DNA of 64,000 nt from Haloarchaeobius litoreus. GTDB taxonomy: Archaea; Halobacteriota; Halobacteria; Halobacteriales; Natrialbaceae. Location of the stretch: the NCBI RefSeq assembly GCF_024495425.1, contig NZ_JANHJR010000002.1:992001-1056000 (forward strand), given 5' to 3'. The notes below the pieces were generated by a model. The model saw only the letters and a program-made list of their open reading frames with translations. It ran no database searches and was not told where the DNA came from. Below are positions 35,755 through 44,566 of the stretch, piece after piece. Each line of letters starts with the position of its first letter. Positions within the stretch are counted from its first letter, which is position 1. Position numbers and translations under genes: made by a program.

Positions 35755-37086
35755 TCAGCTGTTCCAGTTGTCGCGGACCTCGTCCGCGGCGGTCGAGAGC
35801 GCACCCGCGGGTTCGGCCTGGCCGTTGTAGACGCGGGTGATGGCGTCGCCGACGGGGCCCCAGACGCCCTGCATCTTCGGGTTCGTCGGCATCGCGTAGC
35901 CCTGCTGGACGGCCGCGGCGTAGCCGCCGACGGTGTCGGGCAGGTCGTCGCTGTCCGCCAGGTCACGGTGGACCGGGATGTACGAGTGCTCCTCGGCGAG
36001 CGTGCGGAGCACGTCGGTGTTCGTGGTGTACCACTCGGCGAACTCGCGGCTGGCGGTCGCGTCCGCGTCGGCGCCACTGCCCATCTTCTTCGAGAAGAAG
36101 AGGAGCTTCACACCCGTGTAGGGCGAGGGTTCGCTCCCGTCGGCGGCGGGCAGCGGTGCGACGCCCGTGTCGATGCCGGCGTCGGCCGCGCTGCCGAGGA
36201 ACCACGGGCCGTTGATGGCGAACGGCGCGCGGCCCTGCTTGAACACGTCGGCCTGTGCGCCGTAGTCCGGCGAGTCCGGCATGTACGGCGCGAAGTTGTC
36301 CATGTAGTACTGGAGTCCCTCGACCGTCGCGTCGTTCTCCAGCCCGAGCTCGTCGTTCGCGTCGTCGTAGTAGAACCCACCGAACGCGTGGACCCACGCG
36401 CTGACGAAGTAGGGGTCGACGGGGTAGCTGAGCCCGTAGGTCCCCTCGCTGGGTGCGTGGTGCTCGTCCATGATGGACCGCATCTCGGAGACGGTCTCCG
36501 GCGGTTCGTCGACCATCTCGGTGTTGTAGACCAGCCCGACTGTCTCGGCCGCGTAGGGCAGGCCGACGGTCGCGCCGTCGAACTGCGCCGCCTGTGCGGC
36601 GACCTCGGTGAAGTACTCGGAGAGGTCGAGCCGGAGCGAGTCGCTCTCGTCGACGACCCAGCCGTTCTGGTAGTACTTCCCGGCCCAGTCGTGCGCGTGG
36701 TCGAACGAGTGCGGCCCCTGACCCGCCGGGATGGCGGTCTCGGTCCGCGTGCCGAGCTCGGCGACCTCGTCCGCGCTGACGGACTGGTCGTAGTCGTCGT
36801 TGAACCGGCTCACCTGGTCCTGCAGGCTACGACGCTCCGCCTCGCGGCGCGCGTGCCAGAGCGTGGCCGACCCGCCCGAGTTCTCGGGTTCGAGCATCGG
36901 GAGGCTCTCCTGCTCGTTCGAGCCGTCGCTGTCGTCGCTGTCACCCGAGGTGGTCGTCTCCGTCGACTCGTCCGGTTCCTCGGTGTTCGATTCGCCCGAT
37001 TCCTGGACGCCCAGACATCCTGCAACGCTCCCGAGCGCCGCCGTGGCCGCCATCTTCGCAAGCAGCTTCCTCCTGTGCTGACTCAT
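35755..37086 (-). CDS. Sugar ABC transporter substrate-binding lipoprotein
   Basis: 443 residues from ATG 37086. HRRKLLAKMAATAALGSVAG followed by Cys is a Tat-type signal (twin Arg) with a lipobox, so the protein should be folded before export and anchored by a lipid on Cys22 or so. A linker of about 45 residues rich in E, S, T and D leads to the periplasmic-binding fold of the MalE/extracellular family 1 type (AAETVGLVYNTEMVDEPPET, APFAINGPWFLGSAADAG, YTGVKLLFFSKK). First gene of the transporter part; the 34-nt gap from the glucoamylase gene contains one copy of the shared 11-mer. Confidence 0.93.
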   Translation of the reverse strand: MSQHRRKLLAKMAATAALGSVAGCLGVQESGESNTEEPDESTETTTSGDSDDSDGSNEQESLPMLEPENSGGSATLWHARREAERRSLQDQVSRFNDDYDQSVSADEVAELGTRTETAIPAGQGPHSFDHAHDWAGKYYQNGWVVDESDSLRLDLSEYFTEVAAQAAQFDGATVGLPYAAETVGLVYNTEMVDEPPETVSEMRSIMDEHHAPSEGTYGLSYPVDPYFVSAWVHAFGGFYYDDANDELGLENDATVEGLQYYMDNFAPYMPDSPDYGAQADVFKQGRAPFAINGPWFLGSAADAGIDTGVAPLPAADGSEPSPYTGVKLLFFSKKMGSGADADATASREFAEWYTTNTDVLRTLAEEHSYIPVHRDLADSDDLPDTVGGYAAAVQQGYAMPTNPKMQGVWGPVGDAITRVYNGQAEPAGALSTAADEVRDNWNS

Positions 37087-37089
37087 GTC

Positions 37090-37100
37090 TGAATCTATGA
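37090..37100 (+). repeat. Shared 11-mer TGAATCTATGA, copy 1
   Basis: Exact 11-mer located 4-14 nt before the binding-protein ATG, between its probable TATA (CACATATTTC on the minus strand, about 37104-37113) and the start codon. The position suits a repressor site. Identical copies lie at 39931-39941 and 43261-43271. Confidence 0.6.
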
Positions 37101-37120
37101 TGAAATATGTGTTCGTGTAT

Positions 37121-39883
37121 TTAGTTCTTCGGGTGTGACTGTGTATCACCCGTCCCCTCGGCCCCCTCACGGCCGCTGTCGACCACGGAGACGGTTCGCT
37201 GTCGCGCTGCGAACTCGCGGTCCGGCAGCGCCCCGTCGAGCGCCTCCTCGGGGGACCCGTCGGTGGCGGCGACGACCGTGACCGGGTTCCGGCCGTCGGC
37301 GAGCGACAACGGGACGGAGAACTCGCCGTCGGTCGGCTCCACGCGCCGGGTCCCGTCCGGCGTCCGCACGAGCACCAGCGCGGCGTCGGTCGTCCCCGAC
37401 ACCGTCACCTCGGACGCGTCGACGACGCTCCCCGGCCACGAGACCGAGAGCGTCGGCGGCTCGGGCGCGCCGCCGTCCGCGCTCTCCGTGCCGTCCGTGC
37501 CGTCGACGTACCGGTCCGCGACGAACGCCGGCGTCTCCACGGGCGCACCCGCGTCGATCGAGTGCGCGAGGCGGACGTACTGTGCCATGCTCCACGCCAG
37601 CGGCGTCGCGCTCGCGGTGCCCTCGCCGAACCCCCAGCCGAACGCCGTCGGTTCGGGCCGGTCCCACACCTGCTCGGGGATCATCCGGCCCTCGTTGGCG
37701 AAGTCGGCCATCGCACGCAGCAACGCGTCGGGCGCGAGGGGACCGGACTCCGTCCCGGCGAGCAGCTCGTACTCCGCGCGCTCCCCCGTCAGGAGCGGCC
37801 AGAGCCTGCCCTGGCCCTGGTGGGTGATGGACCAGGGCGCGCCCGCGCCGACACCGCTGTCCGGACCGAGCTCGCCGTAGCCGTCGCCGTTGTAGCGGTA
37901 CCACGCTGGCCCGTTCGGCGTGTCCACGCGGATGGTGTCGTCGACGACCGCCAGCGAGTTCTCGACCACGGAGTCGTCGGGCGGCATCACCCCGAGACGC
38001 ACCAGTTCGAGGAACCCCGCGTCGACGATGCCCCGCTCGTCGAACGTCGCGCCGCCGTTGGCGAGCGAGCGGACCGCGCCGTCGTCCGGGTCCGCATCGT
38101 CGGTCACGCGCAGGAAGTACGGCGTCGGCCCGAGGTCGTCGGTGCCCGTGCTCGTCGCGCACCACTCCGTCACCGAGCGGGCCCAGTGGTCCGCCAGGCC
38201 CAGGTAGACGAGTGCGTCCTCGTCCTGCCCGGTCGTCGCCGCGAGTCGGGCTGCGGAGACCAGCCCCGCGACCTCGGCCGCGATGGTGCTCGGGGAGTAG
38301 CCGTCCTCCTCCTCCCAGCGCTCCTGTTCGGTCCGCGGGCCGCCGTGGACGAGATATTCGGCCAGTGCGCGCACCGACTCGTAGTCGTAGCCGGCGTCGT
38401 CGAAACCGTAGCCGTGGCGCGCGTCGAGCTGGGCGGCCATCACGAGCGGGAAGGCGATCTCGTCGAGCTGCTCGCCGCCCCAGCGCGTGCGTCCGTCGAG
38501 GAACGTGTTCTGCGGGAGGAACCCCTCGCCGTCGTGCTGGTGGTCGAAGACGTACTCGAGGTGGTCGACCGCGCTCTCGACGTCGCCCATCGCGTCGAAC
38601 GCGGTGAACACCTGGTAGAGGTCCCGGGCCCAGACGAAGTTGTAGCCGTGGTCGCTGGACTCGCGGGCGCTCACCGCCGAGCCCCAGGGGACGGACGGGC
38701 TGGCGATGCCCGCGCCGGCGAACGTCTTGTCCTCGACGGCCTTCAGCACCATCGCGGCAGCGCGGTACTGGTCGGCCAGGAAGCCGTCGTCGGCGACGGA
38801 CGCGGGCAGTTCGACCGGCGCGAGGTACTCCCGCCACGAGTCGACGTAGCCCGCGTGGGCGGTCTCGTAGCCGTCGGCAAGCGCGTCGCGTGCGGTCCGG
38901 AGTGCCGCGTCGGCGTCGCCGTCGGTGGCGAACCCGAGCGCGACGGTCCGGGAGGCGGACTCGGCTCCGGACGCGAGCTGTCCGACCAGCGTGAGCACGC
39001 CCTCGGCGGCGGTCGCGTCGGCCGGGAGGGTACCCGTCTCGAAGAAGTGCTGCATCCCGGGCGCGGCGGACTCCGCGACGGCGATGTCGTCGAACCCGCG
39101 GTCGGCCGCGAGCGCGAGCGCGACGACGACCGGCTCGCCGTCCGCATCCTGCGTCACGATGCCGTCGGCACCGGTGTCGGCGGCCGTGAGCGCGTCGTCT
39201 GGAGCGTTGCTGTCACCGAGAGACCGACCTTCCCCCGTCGTGTGTTCGGCGCGCCCCGACGGCGTGGGTGTTGCGACGACGGAGCAGTCGAGCGGTGCGT
39301 CGGCCTCGAAGGTCACCTCCAGCAGGAGCGCGTCGCGGGCCGGGTCGGCGACGTGTTCGACGGTGAGCGTCCAGTCGTACTCGTCGGCCGTCTCCGTCAC
39401 GGTCTGCCGGAACGTCAGTGCGTCCGACGCGGTCGGCTCGACGGTCCGTTCGAGCGAGTCGTCCTCACCGGGCGGCGAGTGGGTGCGGGCGACGTAGCCT
39501 TCGCCGTCGGTCACGTGGAAGCCGACGTGGCGGGCGTCGAGCGTGTCGATGCGGGGGAACCGGGGCTCGGTCAGCGCGCCGTCGGTGAGGGTGAACCAGA
39601 CCCTCGACGGGTCGTCGACGTGGTGGTCGGCGACCGTGCCGACGCCCCGCTTCGCACCGGTCGTCCAGTGTGGGTCGGCACGCCGGGGCTCGGCTCCCTC
39701 GTCGGTCGTCACCGTCCCTCCGTCGGTCCGGGTCCGGGGTCCGTCCATCGTCTCCTGCGTTGACAGCCCCTCGCCACGGATATCGGTTCTGCCTCCGCAG
39801 CCCGCGAGTCCGGCGAGGCAGCCCGCCGTGAGCGCCGAGAGCAGCGTGCGCCGTTCGTGTCCACCAGCGGTCCGTCGAGTCAT
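37121..39883 (-). CDS. Secreted GH15 glucoamylase, Tat lipoprotein
   Basis: 920 residues from ATG 39883. HERRTLLSALTAGCLAGLAG followed by Cys gives a Tat signal and lipobox. The next 300 residues are the beta-sandwich N-domain of prokaryotic glucoamylases/glucodextranases. The (alpha/alpha)6 catalytic domain follows: YNFVWARDLYQVFTAFDAMG, EEDGYSPSTIAAEVAGLVSA with the general-acid Glu, and MIPEQVWDRPEPT with the general-base Glu. The last 120 residues form an Ig-like domain (PTLSVSWPGSVVDASEVTVS). It would release glucose or oligosaccharides from starch/glycogen at the cell surface for the adjacent transporter. Confidence 0.93.
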   Translation of the reverse strand: MTRRTAGGHERRTLLSALTAGCLAGLAGCGGRTDIRGEGLSTQETMDGPRTRTDGGTVTTDEGAEPRRADPHWTTGAKRGVGTVADHHVDDPSRVWFTLTDGALTEPRFPRIDTLDARHVGFHVTDGEGYVARTHSPPGEDDSLERTVEPTASDALTFRQTVTETADEYDWTLTVEHVADPARDALLLEVTFEADAPLDCSVVATPTPSGRAEHTTGEGRSLGDSNAPDDALTAADTGADGIVTQDADGEPVVVALALAADRGFDDIAVAESAAPGMQHFFETGTLPADATAAEGVLTLVGQLASGAESASRTVALGFATDGDADAALRTARDALADGYETAHAGYVDSWREYLAPVELPASVADDGFLADQYRAAAMVLKAVEDKTFAGAGIASPSVPWGSAVSARESSDHGYNFVWARDLYQVFTAFDAMGDVESAVDHLEYVFDHQHDGEGFLPQNTFLDGRTRWGGEQLDEIAFPLVMAAQLDARHGYGFDDAGYDYESVRALAEYLVHGGPRTEQERWEEEDGYSPSTIAAEVAGLVSAARLAATTGQDEDALVYLGLADHWARSVTEWCATSTGTDDLGPTPYFLRVTDDADPDDGAVRSLANGGATFDERGIVDAGFLELVRLGVMPPDDSVVENSLAVVDDTIRVDTPNGPAWYRYNGDGYGELGPDSGVGAGAPWSITHQGQGRLWPLLTGERAEYELLAGTESGPLAPDALLRAMADFANEGRMIPEQVWDRPEPTAFGWGFGEGTASATPLAWSMAQYVRLAHSIDAGAPVETPAFVADRYVDGTDGTESADGGAPEPPTLSVSWPGSVVDASEVTVSGTTDAALVLVRTPDGTRRVEPTDGEFSVPLSLADGRNPVTVVAATDGSPEEALDGALPDREFAARQRTVSVVDSGREGAEGTGDTQSHPKN

Positions 39884-39987
39884 GCAGTGGTACGCAACCC
39901 CACGCTCGAAAAAGATTACGAAATAATCAATCATAGATTCACAGATTTGGGAAAGAGTTATGTGTTGGCACGCACCCACACAGTACA
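39884..39987. promoter_or_regulatory. Divergent promoter region, glucoamylase / transporter ATPase
   Basis: 104 AT-rich nt. On the plus strand AAAGAGTTATGTG (about 39951-39963) is a likely TATA for the ATPase gene; on the minus strand GATTGATTATTTC (about 39916-39928) is a likely TATA for the glucoamylase gene. The shared 11-mer lies upstream of both TATA elements, an activator-type position. Confidence 0.5.
39931..39941 (-). repeat. Shared 11-mer TGAATCTATGA, copy 2
   Basis: Exact match (plus strand TCATAGATTCA) in the centre of the divergent promoter between the glucoamylase and transporter ATPase genes. Confidence 0.6.
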
Positions 39988-41109
39988 ATGGCCAGTCTTC
40001 GCATCGACAACCTGCGCAAGGAGTACGACAAGGGCTCCATCGTCGCAGTGGACGGGCTCTCGCTGGACATCGCGGACGGCGAGTTCGTCACGGTCGTCGG
40101 TCCCTCGGGCTGTGGGAAGACGACGACGCTGCGGATGATCGCCGGGCTGGAACGCAGCACCTCCGGCAGCATCCACATCGGCGACGACGACGTGACCGAC
40201 CAGTCCGCCCGCGAACGCGACGTGGCGATGGTGTTCCAGAACTACGCGCTCTACCCGCACAAGACCGTGGCCCAGAACATGGGCTTCGGCCTGCGGATGA
40301 GCACCGATCTCTCGAAGGAGGAGCGCGACGAGAAGGTCCGGTGGGCCGCCGAGATGATGGACATCGAGGAGCTGCTGGAGAAGAAGCCGGGCGAGCTCTC
40401 CGGCGGGCAGAAACAGCGCGTCGCACTCGGCCGTGCCATCGTGCGCGAGCCCGCCGTCTTCCTGTTCGACGAGCCGCTGTCGAACCTCGACGCGAAGCTG
40501 CGGACGACGATGCGCACCGAGATACAGCGCCTCCAGAACGAGCTGGACATCACCGCCGTCTACGTCACGCACGACCAGGAGGAGGCGATGACGATGGGCG
40601 ACCGGATGGTCATCCTGCGCGACGGCCGGCTCCAGCAGGCCGGCGCACCGAAGCACGTCTACGAGAACCCGGCCAACCGGTTCGTCGGCGGCTTCGTCGG
40701 TTCGCCGAGCATGAACTTCGTCGACGTCACCGCGAGCACGACCGGCGGCACGACCACGCTCGCCAGCGACGACCTCACCTGTGAACTGTCCGGAGCAGTC
40801 GCGGACGACCTGCCGGCCGACGACGAGTTCGTCCTCGGCGTCCGGCCCGAAGACGTCGCACCGGCCAGCGGGGACACGGGCACGGGCCTCACCGCGACGG
40901 TCGAGGTCGTCGAACCCGTCGGCAGCGACAACTACATCTACCTCGACGTGGCCGACCAGTTCATCGCCCGTGTCGACTCGACGGTCGAACCGGCCCCCGG
41001 CGAGTCGATGGCCGTCGCCTTCGACGAGTCGGCACTCCACCTGTTCGACACCGACACCGGCGAGGCGGTCGCCGTCGGAGAACGCCGCGCCGAAGCACAC
41101 ACCGTCTAG
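39988..41109 (+). CDS. Sugar ABC transporter ATPase, MalK/UgpC-like
   Basis: 373 residues. Walker A GPSGCGKTTTLRM (about 38-50), Q-loop VMVFQNYALYPHKT, signature LSGGQKQRVALG, Walker B VFLFDEPLSNLD and H-loop VTHDQEEAMTM are intact. The C-terminal 140 residues form the regulatory TOBE/OB domain (FVLGVRPEDVAPASG). It energises the two permeases encoded on the other strand. Single gene with its own promoter. Confidence 0.94.
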   Translation: MASLRIDNLRKEYDKGSIVAVDGLSLDIADGEFVTVVGPSGCGKTTTLRMIAGLERSTSGSIHIGDDDVTDQSARERDVAMVFQNYALYPHKTVAQNMGFGLRMSTDLSKEERDEKVRWAAEMMDIEELLEKKPGELSGGQKQRVALGRAIVREPAVFLFDEPLSNLDAKLRTTMRTEIQRLQNELDITAVYVTHDQEEAMTMGDRMVILRDGRLQQAGAPKHVYENPANRFVGGFVGSPSMNFVDVTASTTGGTTTLASDDLTCELSGAVADDLPADDEFVLGVRPEDVAPASGDTGTGLTATVEVVEPVGSDNYIYLDVADQFIARVDSTVEPAPGESMAVAFDESALHLFDTDTGEAVAVGERRAEAHTV

Positions 41110-41178
41110 AACAGCGTCGCCCCCTTCTGCGTTCCGACACCTGCCGTTTCCTGCCACTGCCGTCGACTCTCCCCGGGG

Positions 41179-43212
41179 TCAGTCGTCCTCGCCCACCGTT
41201 GCCGATGTCTGTGCCGTCCGCACGTCCTCCCGAGCGGCGGCAACGAGCCGGATGGCGTGCGGCCAGCCCAGCGGCGTCGCGCTGTCGGGGGTGCCGTCGT
41301 CGAACACCTGCTCTGGCAGGTACCCGCCAGCCGTGCAGAGGCTCCCGCCGGGTGAGAGCTCCGCGAGCAGCGCCGCCGAAAGGGTGGCGAACTGGTCGCC
41401 ATCCCGCCGGCCCTGCGCGTCGAGCAGCCCTGCGAGTTCGGCCGCCGCATGGGCACCCCACGCCGTCGCGACGGTCCAGACCTTCGGGTCGTCCTGCTCG
41501 CGAGCGCGCCAGTCGTCACCCTCGTAGCGGACGAGCCCGTACACGTCGTCCGTCCGGCGGGCGAGCCCCGCGACGGCGTGTTCGGTGTGGCTGGCGAGCC
41601 GATCGAGCCGGTCGTCGGTGACCACGCCGAGCGCGGCGGCCGCCCGATGGGCCTCGACCAGCGCGAACGAACTGGAGTCGAACCGCGCGTCCAGGTCGCC
41701 GTCGACCAGTCGCAGGCCGTACGCCTCCCGCTCGCGGCTCCAGAGCGCGTCGAGTCCGTCGAACACCTCGCGGGTCCGCCGGTCCGCGTGGTCAGCGAGT
41801 TCGCCAACCGGGGCGCGGGCGACCGCCGCGTACGCCTGGAGGTACGTCGCGGCGGTGTGCGTGAACCGGCCGGTCATGTCCTCCCAGGCGTTCTGGCAGG
41901 CGACCGGCAGCCCGTCGTCGCCGAGCCAGTCGTCCAGTGCGTCGACGCCGGCGGCGAGCGCGTCGTCGAGTGCATCGATGGCGGGCGCGTCGGCCGTCGC
42001 GAGGTCGTCGGCGGCGAGCCGCCGGCGGTAGGCCGCGAGGAACGCGACGACGCTCGCGGTCTGGTCGGCCTGATAGTCGTCGCCGCCGCCCTCGAGGGTC
42101 GCGTTCGCCCACCCGGGCGCGAGCGACCCGTCCGACGGCCAGACGCGGTGCGGCCAGCTCCCGTCGTCGAGCTGCGTGTCGAGGTAGAAGCACGCGCTCC
42201 GGTGGTGTTCGGCGTCGAGTCCGAGGTCGAGTTCGGCGTCGGCGTCCAGCAGGTAGCGGGCGATCTCGGCGTCGTCGCGGAACCAGGTGTAGCCGTAGCC
42301 GCCGGAGTTGGCGTAGTTCGGGTCGAAGTCCGGCCCGGCGACGCGGCCGCCGCCCGGCGCGGTGAGCAGTCGGAGCGCCCGCAGGTCGGCGGCGACGGTT
42401 TCGGGTCCCCCCGTCACCGGCGGTTGAAGCTGCTCGCGGGCGACGGCGGCGAGCCCGTCGGGGTCGTGGTCCGTGGCGAGTCCGGTGACCCGCTCGATGG
42501 CCGTCTCGCGGTCGGTGTCCCCCTCGGTGAGCAGGCTCGCGACGGTCGCCGCGCCGTCCACCAGCGGGACGACGACGAGGACGTTCCCGCCGAGTTGTCC
42601 GGACTCGTACGGCTCGTCCTCGCCGATCTCGGGGCCGGGGGGCGGGCCCTCGGCGAGGAGCTCCTCGAAGTCCGCCGGGCGGCGGCCCTCGACTTGCTCG
42701 AAGCCGGTGTCGGCGGCGAGGAAGTCGTGCTCGGTGCGGTGGTAGGCCTCGACGACGTTCCGGTCGCGGTGGGCGAGCTGGCCCACCTGGGTCTCCCTGC
42801 AGTCGGGGACGAACGAGGCGTAGCAGACGAGCGCGTCCGCCGGGCCGTCGACGTCGACGTGCGTGACGTGCCCGGTGCCGGCGGTCAGGTCCCGCCGGTC
42901 GACGCGCACGTCGCCGTCGTCGAACGTCGTCTCGACCAGGGCCGTGTGGTCGTCGTAGCGCTGCTCGCGGGCGTCGAAGCCGTCCAGCCAGCGCGTCTCG
43001 CCGTCGACCCGGACGCCGAAACGCGCCCGGGCGAGCCCGCCAAGCGTCGAGAGCGGCGCGGAGAAGTCCGCGAGCCGGCCGTCGCGGCCGACGTAGACGA
43101 GCCGGCCGTCGACGCCGGAGAACCGGCCGTCCGTGGTCCGGAGTTCGCCGGGGAACCGGGTCGGGTGGTCCCGGGTCCGCCTGTAGTCGCGGATCGAGGC
43201 GCGGAGATTCAT
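41179..43212 (-). CDS. Cytoplasmic GH15 family glycosidase
   Basis: 677 residues from ATG 43212, with no signal peptide. The N-terminal beta-sandwich (GRLVYVGRDGRLADFSAPLS) is followed by the (alpha/alpha)6 domain: YGYTWFRDDAEIARYLLDAD is the substrate-binding W-R-D signature, and GGYLPEQVFDDGTPDSATPL carries the general-base Glu. The general acid is probably within LEGGGDDYQADQT but cannot be assigned confidently. Glucoamylase, trehalase and glucodextranase activities all occur in GH15. Location suggests it degrades imported maltodextrins. AGATTTATGATT at about 43232-43243 (minus strand) fits a leaderless start. Confidence 0.88.
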   Translation of the reverse strand: MNLRASIRDYRRTRDHPTRFPGELRTTDGRFSGVDGRLVYVGRDGRLADFSAPLSTLGGLARARFGVRVDGETRWLDGFDAREQRYDDHTALVETTFDDGDVRVDRRDLTAGTGHVTHVDVDGPADALVCYASFVPDCRETQVGQLAHRDRNVVEAYHRTEHDFLAADTGFEQVEGRRPADFEELLAEGPPPGPEIGEDEPYESGQLGGNVLVVVPLVDGAATVASLLTEGDTDRETAIERVTGLATDHDPDGLAAVAREQLQPPVTGGPETVAADLRALRLLTAPGGGRVAGPDFDPNYANSGGYGYTWFRDDAEIARYLLDADAELDLGLDAEHHRSACFYLDTQLDDGSWPHRVWPSDGSLAPGWANATLEGGGDDYQADQTASVVAFLAAYRRRLAADDLATADAPAIDALDDALAAGVDALDDWLGDDGLPVACQNAWEDMTGRFTHTAATYLQAYAAVARAPVGELADHADRRTREVFDGLDALWSREREAYGLRLVDGDLDARFDSSSFALVEAHRAAAALGVVTDDRLDRLASHTEHAVAGLARRTDDVYGLVRYEGDDWRAREQDDPKVWTVATAWGAHAAAELAGLLDAQGRRDGDQFATLSAALLAELSPGGSLCTAGGYLPEQVFDDGTPDSATPLGWPHAIRLVAAAREDVRTAQTSATVGEDD

Positions 43213-43442
43213 TGCTTCGTGGTTCCCGTCCCGAATCATAAATCTTGTTGTAATTGTATTTCATAGATTCAGTCCGGTGCGGCGGCGGCCCGTCACGCCA
43301 CCACGGACGGCCGCCGTCACCACCGCGGGTCGACCGACGCGTGGGACAGCTCGGTCGAGCCGAACGTGGGTGACCGGGTCGATACTCTCGAAAGCGGTAA
43401 GGGCTGGAGTGCCGTGGTGTCGAGACACACCCGGGAGACACC
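43213..43442. promoter_or_regulatory. Intergenic region between cytoplasmic GH15 and trmB
   Basis: 230 nt. The first 60 nt are AT-rich and hold the minus-strand TATA of the GH15 gene plus copy 3 of the 11-mer. The remaining part is GC-rich; GGTAAGGGC near 43397-43405 is a weak candidate promoter for trmB. No further gene or repeat is visible. Confidence 0.4.
43261..43271 (-). repeat. Shared 11-mer TGAATCTATGA, copy 3
   Basis: Exact match (plus strand TCATAGATTCA) about 50 nt before the cytoplasmic GH15 start, upstream of its TATA element. Confidence 0.6.
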
Positions 43443-44501
43443 ATGGAGGACACCTCACTGACCGACCGGCTGGAGCGACTCGGCCTCTCCGAGAAGGAGA
43501 TCGACACGTACCTCGCCATCCTGGACCACGGCGAGGCGAAGGCGAGCACCATCGCTGACGACGCGGGCGTCTCGAAGCGCTACGTCTACAGCGTCAGCGA
43601 GAAGCTCGCCGACCGGGGGTTCGTCGAGGTGAACGACCATGCGGTCCCGACGCTCATCCAGGCCCACCCGCCGGACGAGGTCGTCCAGCGCCTCACCGCG
43701 GAGCTGGAGTCGCTGGGACCGGACCTCTCGGCGCGCTGGAACCGCGTCACCGAGCAGGAGCGTGAGTTCGAGATCCTGAAGGCACGAGCGACGGTCATCA
43801 AGCGCCTCCGGCAGTTCCTCGCGACCGCCGAGGACGAGGTGACCCTCTCCATCCCCGCCAAGCTGCTCCCCGAGATCGAGGACGAGCTCCGCGAGACCGT
43901 CGAGCGCGACGTGCTCGTCTTCCTCATGCTCACCGGCGAGGAGTCCGCCAGCGCGAACCTGGACCGGGAGACACCCGTCGCGAGCGTCGTCCGCGTCTGG
44001 GCGGAGCGCGCCCCCGTGCTGTTCACCGTCGACACCCGGCTCGGGCTGTTCGCGCCCTACGAGCTCCTCGCGCGCTCGAACACCGGCACCCAGGCGGTGA
44101 CCATCGCGCAGGAGCAGCTCGTCCCCATCCTCGTCGGCTCCTTCTTCGGCAACTACTGGCCGATGGCCGAGGAGGCCGTCGTCGCCTCCCCGCCGCCGCT
44201 CCCGCAGTCGTTCCAGAGCTTCCGGCACGCCGTCTTCGCCGCGACGCGCCACCGGAACCAGGGGACGGAGGTCGTCGCGACCGTCGAGGCCCGACCGGTC
44301 CACGACGGCAGCGAGTTCCGGAGCCTGACCGGCCGCGTCGTCGAGGTCCGCCAGTCGCTCGTCGACCCGGTCCGGAGCACCTTCGCCGTCGAGAACGCGC
44401 TCGTCCTCGACATCGACGGCGAGCGCGTCTCGGTGGGCGGTCCCGGCGCGTTCATCGAGGACTACGAGGCCCGGTCGGTGAGGCTCGACCCGCTGGAGTA
44501 G
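43443..44501 (+). CDS. trmB: TrmB-family sugar-responsive transcription regulator
   Basis: 352 residues. Residues about 8-75 are the TrmB winged helix (LGLSEKEIDTYLAILDHGEA, ADDAGVSKRYVYSVSEKLAD). A helical linker leads to the C-terminal effector domain (LVPILVGSFFGNYWPMAEEA, then a beta-rich TOBE-like region), which binds maltose, trehalose or glucose in characterised relatives. Placed at the edge of the module, it most likely controls the transporter and glycosidase genes. In Halobacterium a TrmB paralogue both activates and represses depending on site position. Confidence 0.92.
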   Translation: MEDTSLTDRLERLGLSEKEIDTYLAILDHGEAKASTIADDAGVSKRYVYSVSEKLADRGFVEVNDHAVPTLIQAHPPDEVVQRLTAELESLGPDLSARWNRVTEQEREFEILKARATVIKRLRQFLATAEDEVTLSIPAKLLPEIEDELRETVERDVLVFLMLTGEESASANLDRETPVASVVRVWAERAPVLFTVDTRLGLFAPYELLARSNTGTQAVTIAQEQLVPILVGSFFGNYWPMAEEAVVASPPPLPQSFQSFRHAVFAATRHRNQGTEVVATVEARPVHDGSEFRSLTGRVVEVRQSLVDPVRSTFAVENALVLDIDGERVSVGGPGAFIEDYEARSVRLDPLE

Positions 44502-44566
44502 CGCTCCCGAATCCAGGTCGTGCCGAAACCGGTGGGCCTTAGCGCCCCCGGACCCGAGCCCCGCCC

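Noticed and set aside
37562..39763. 733-codon plus-strand frame opposite the glucoamylase
   Set aside because: Antisense of a clear GH15 protein with a complete catalytic domain.
33700..44566. Mobile element carrying the sugar module
   Set aside because: No transposase, integrase, terminal repeats or tRNA target was found at the edges, and GC is like the chromosome; only the split ABC pair suggests insertion.
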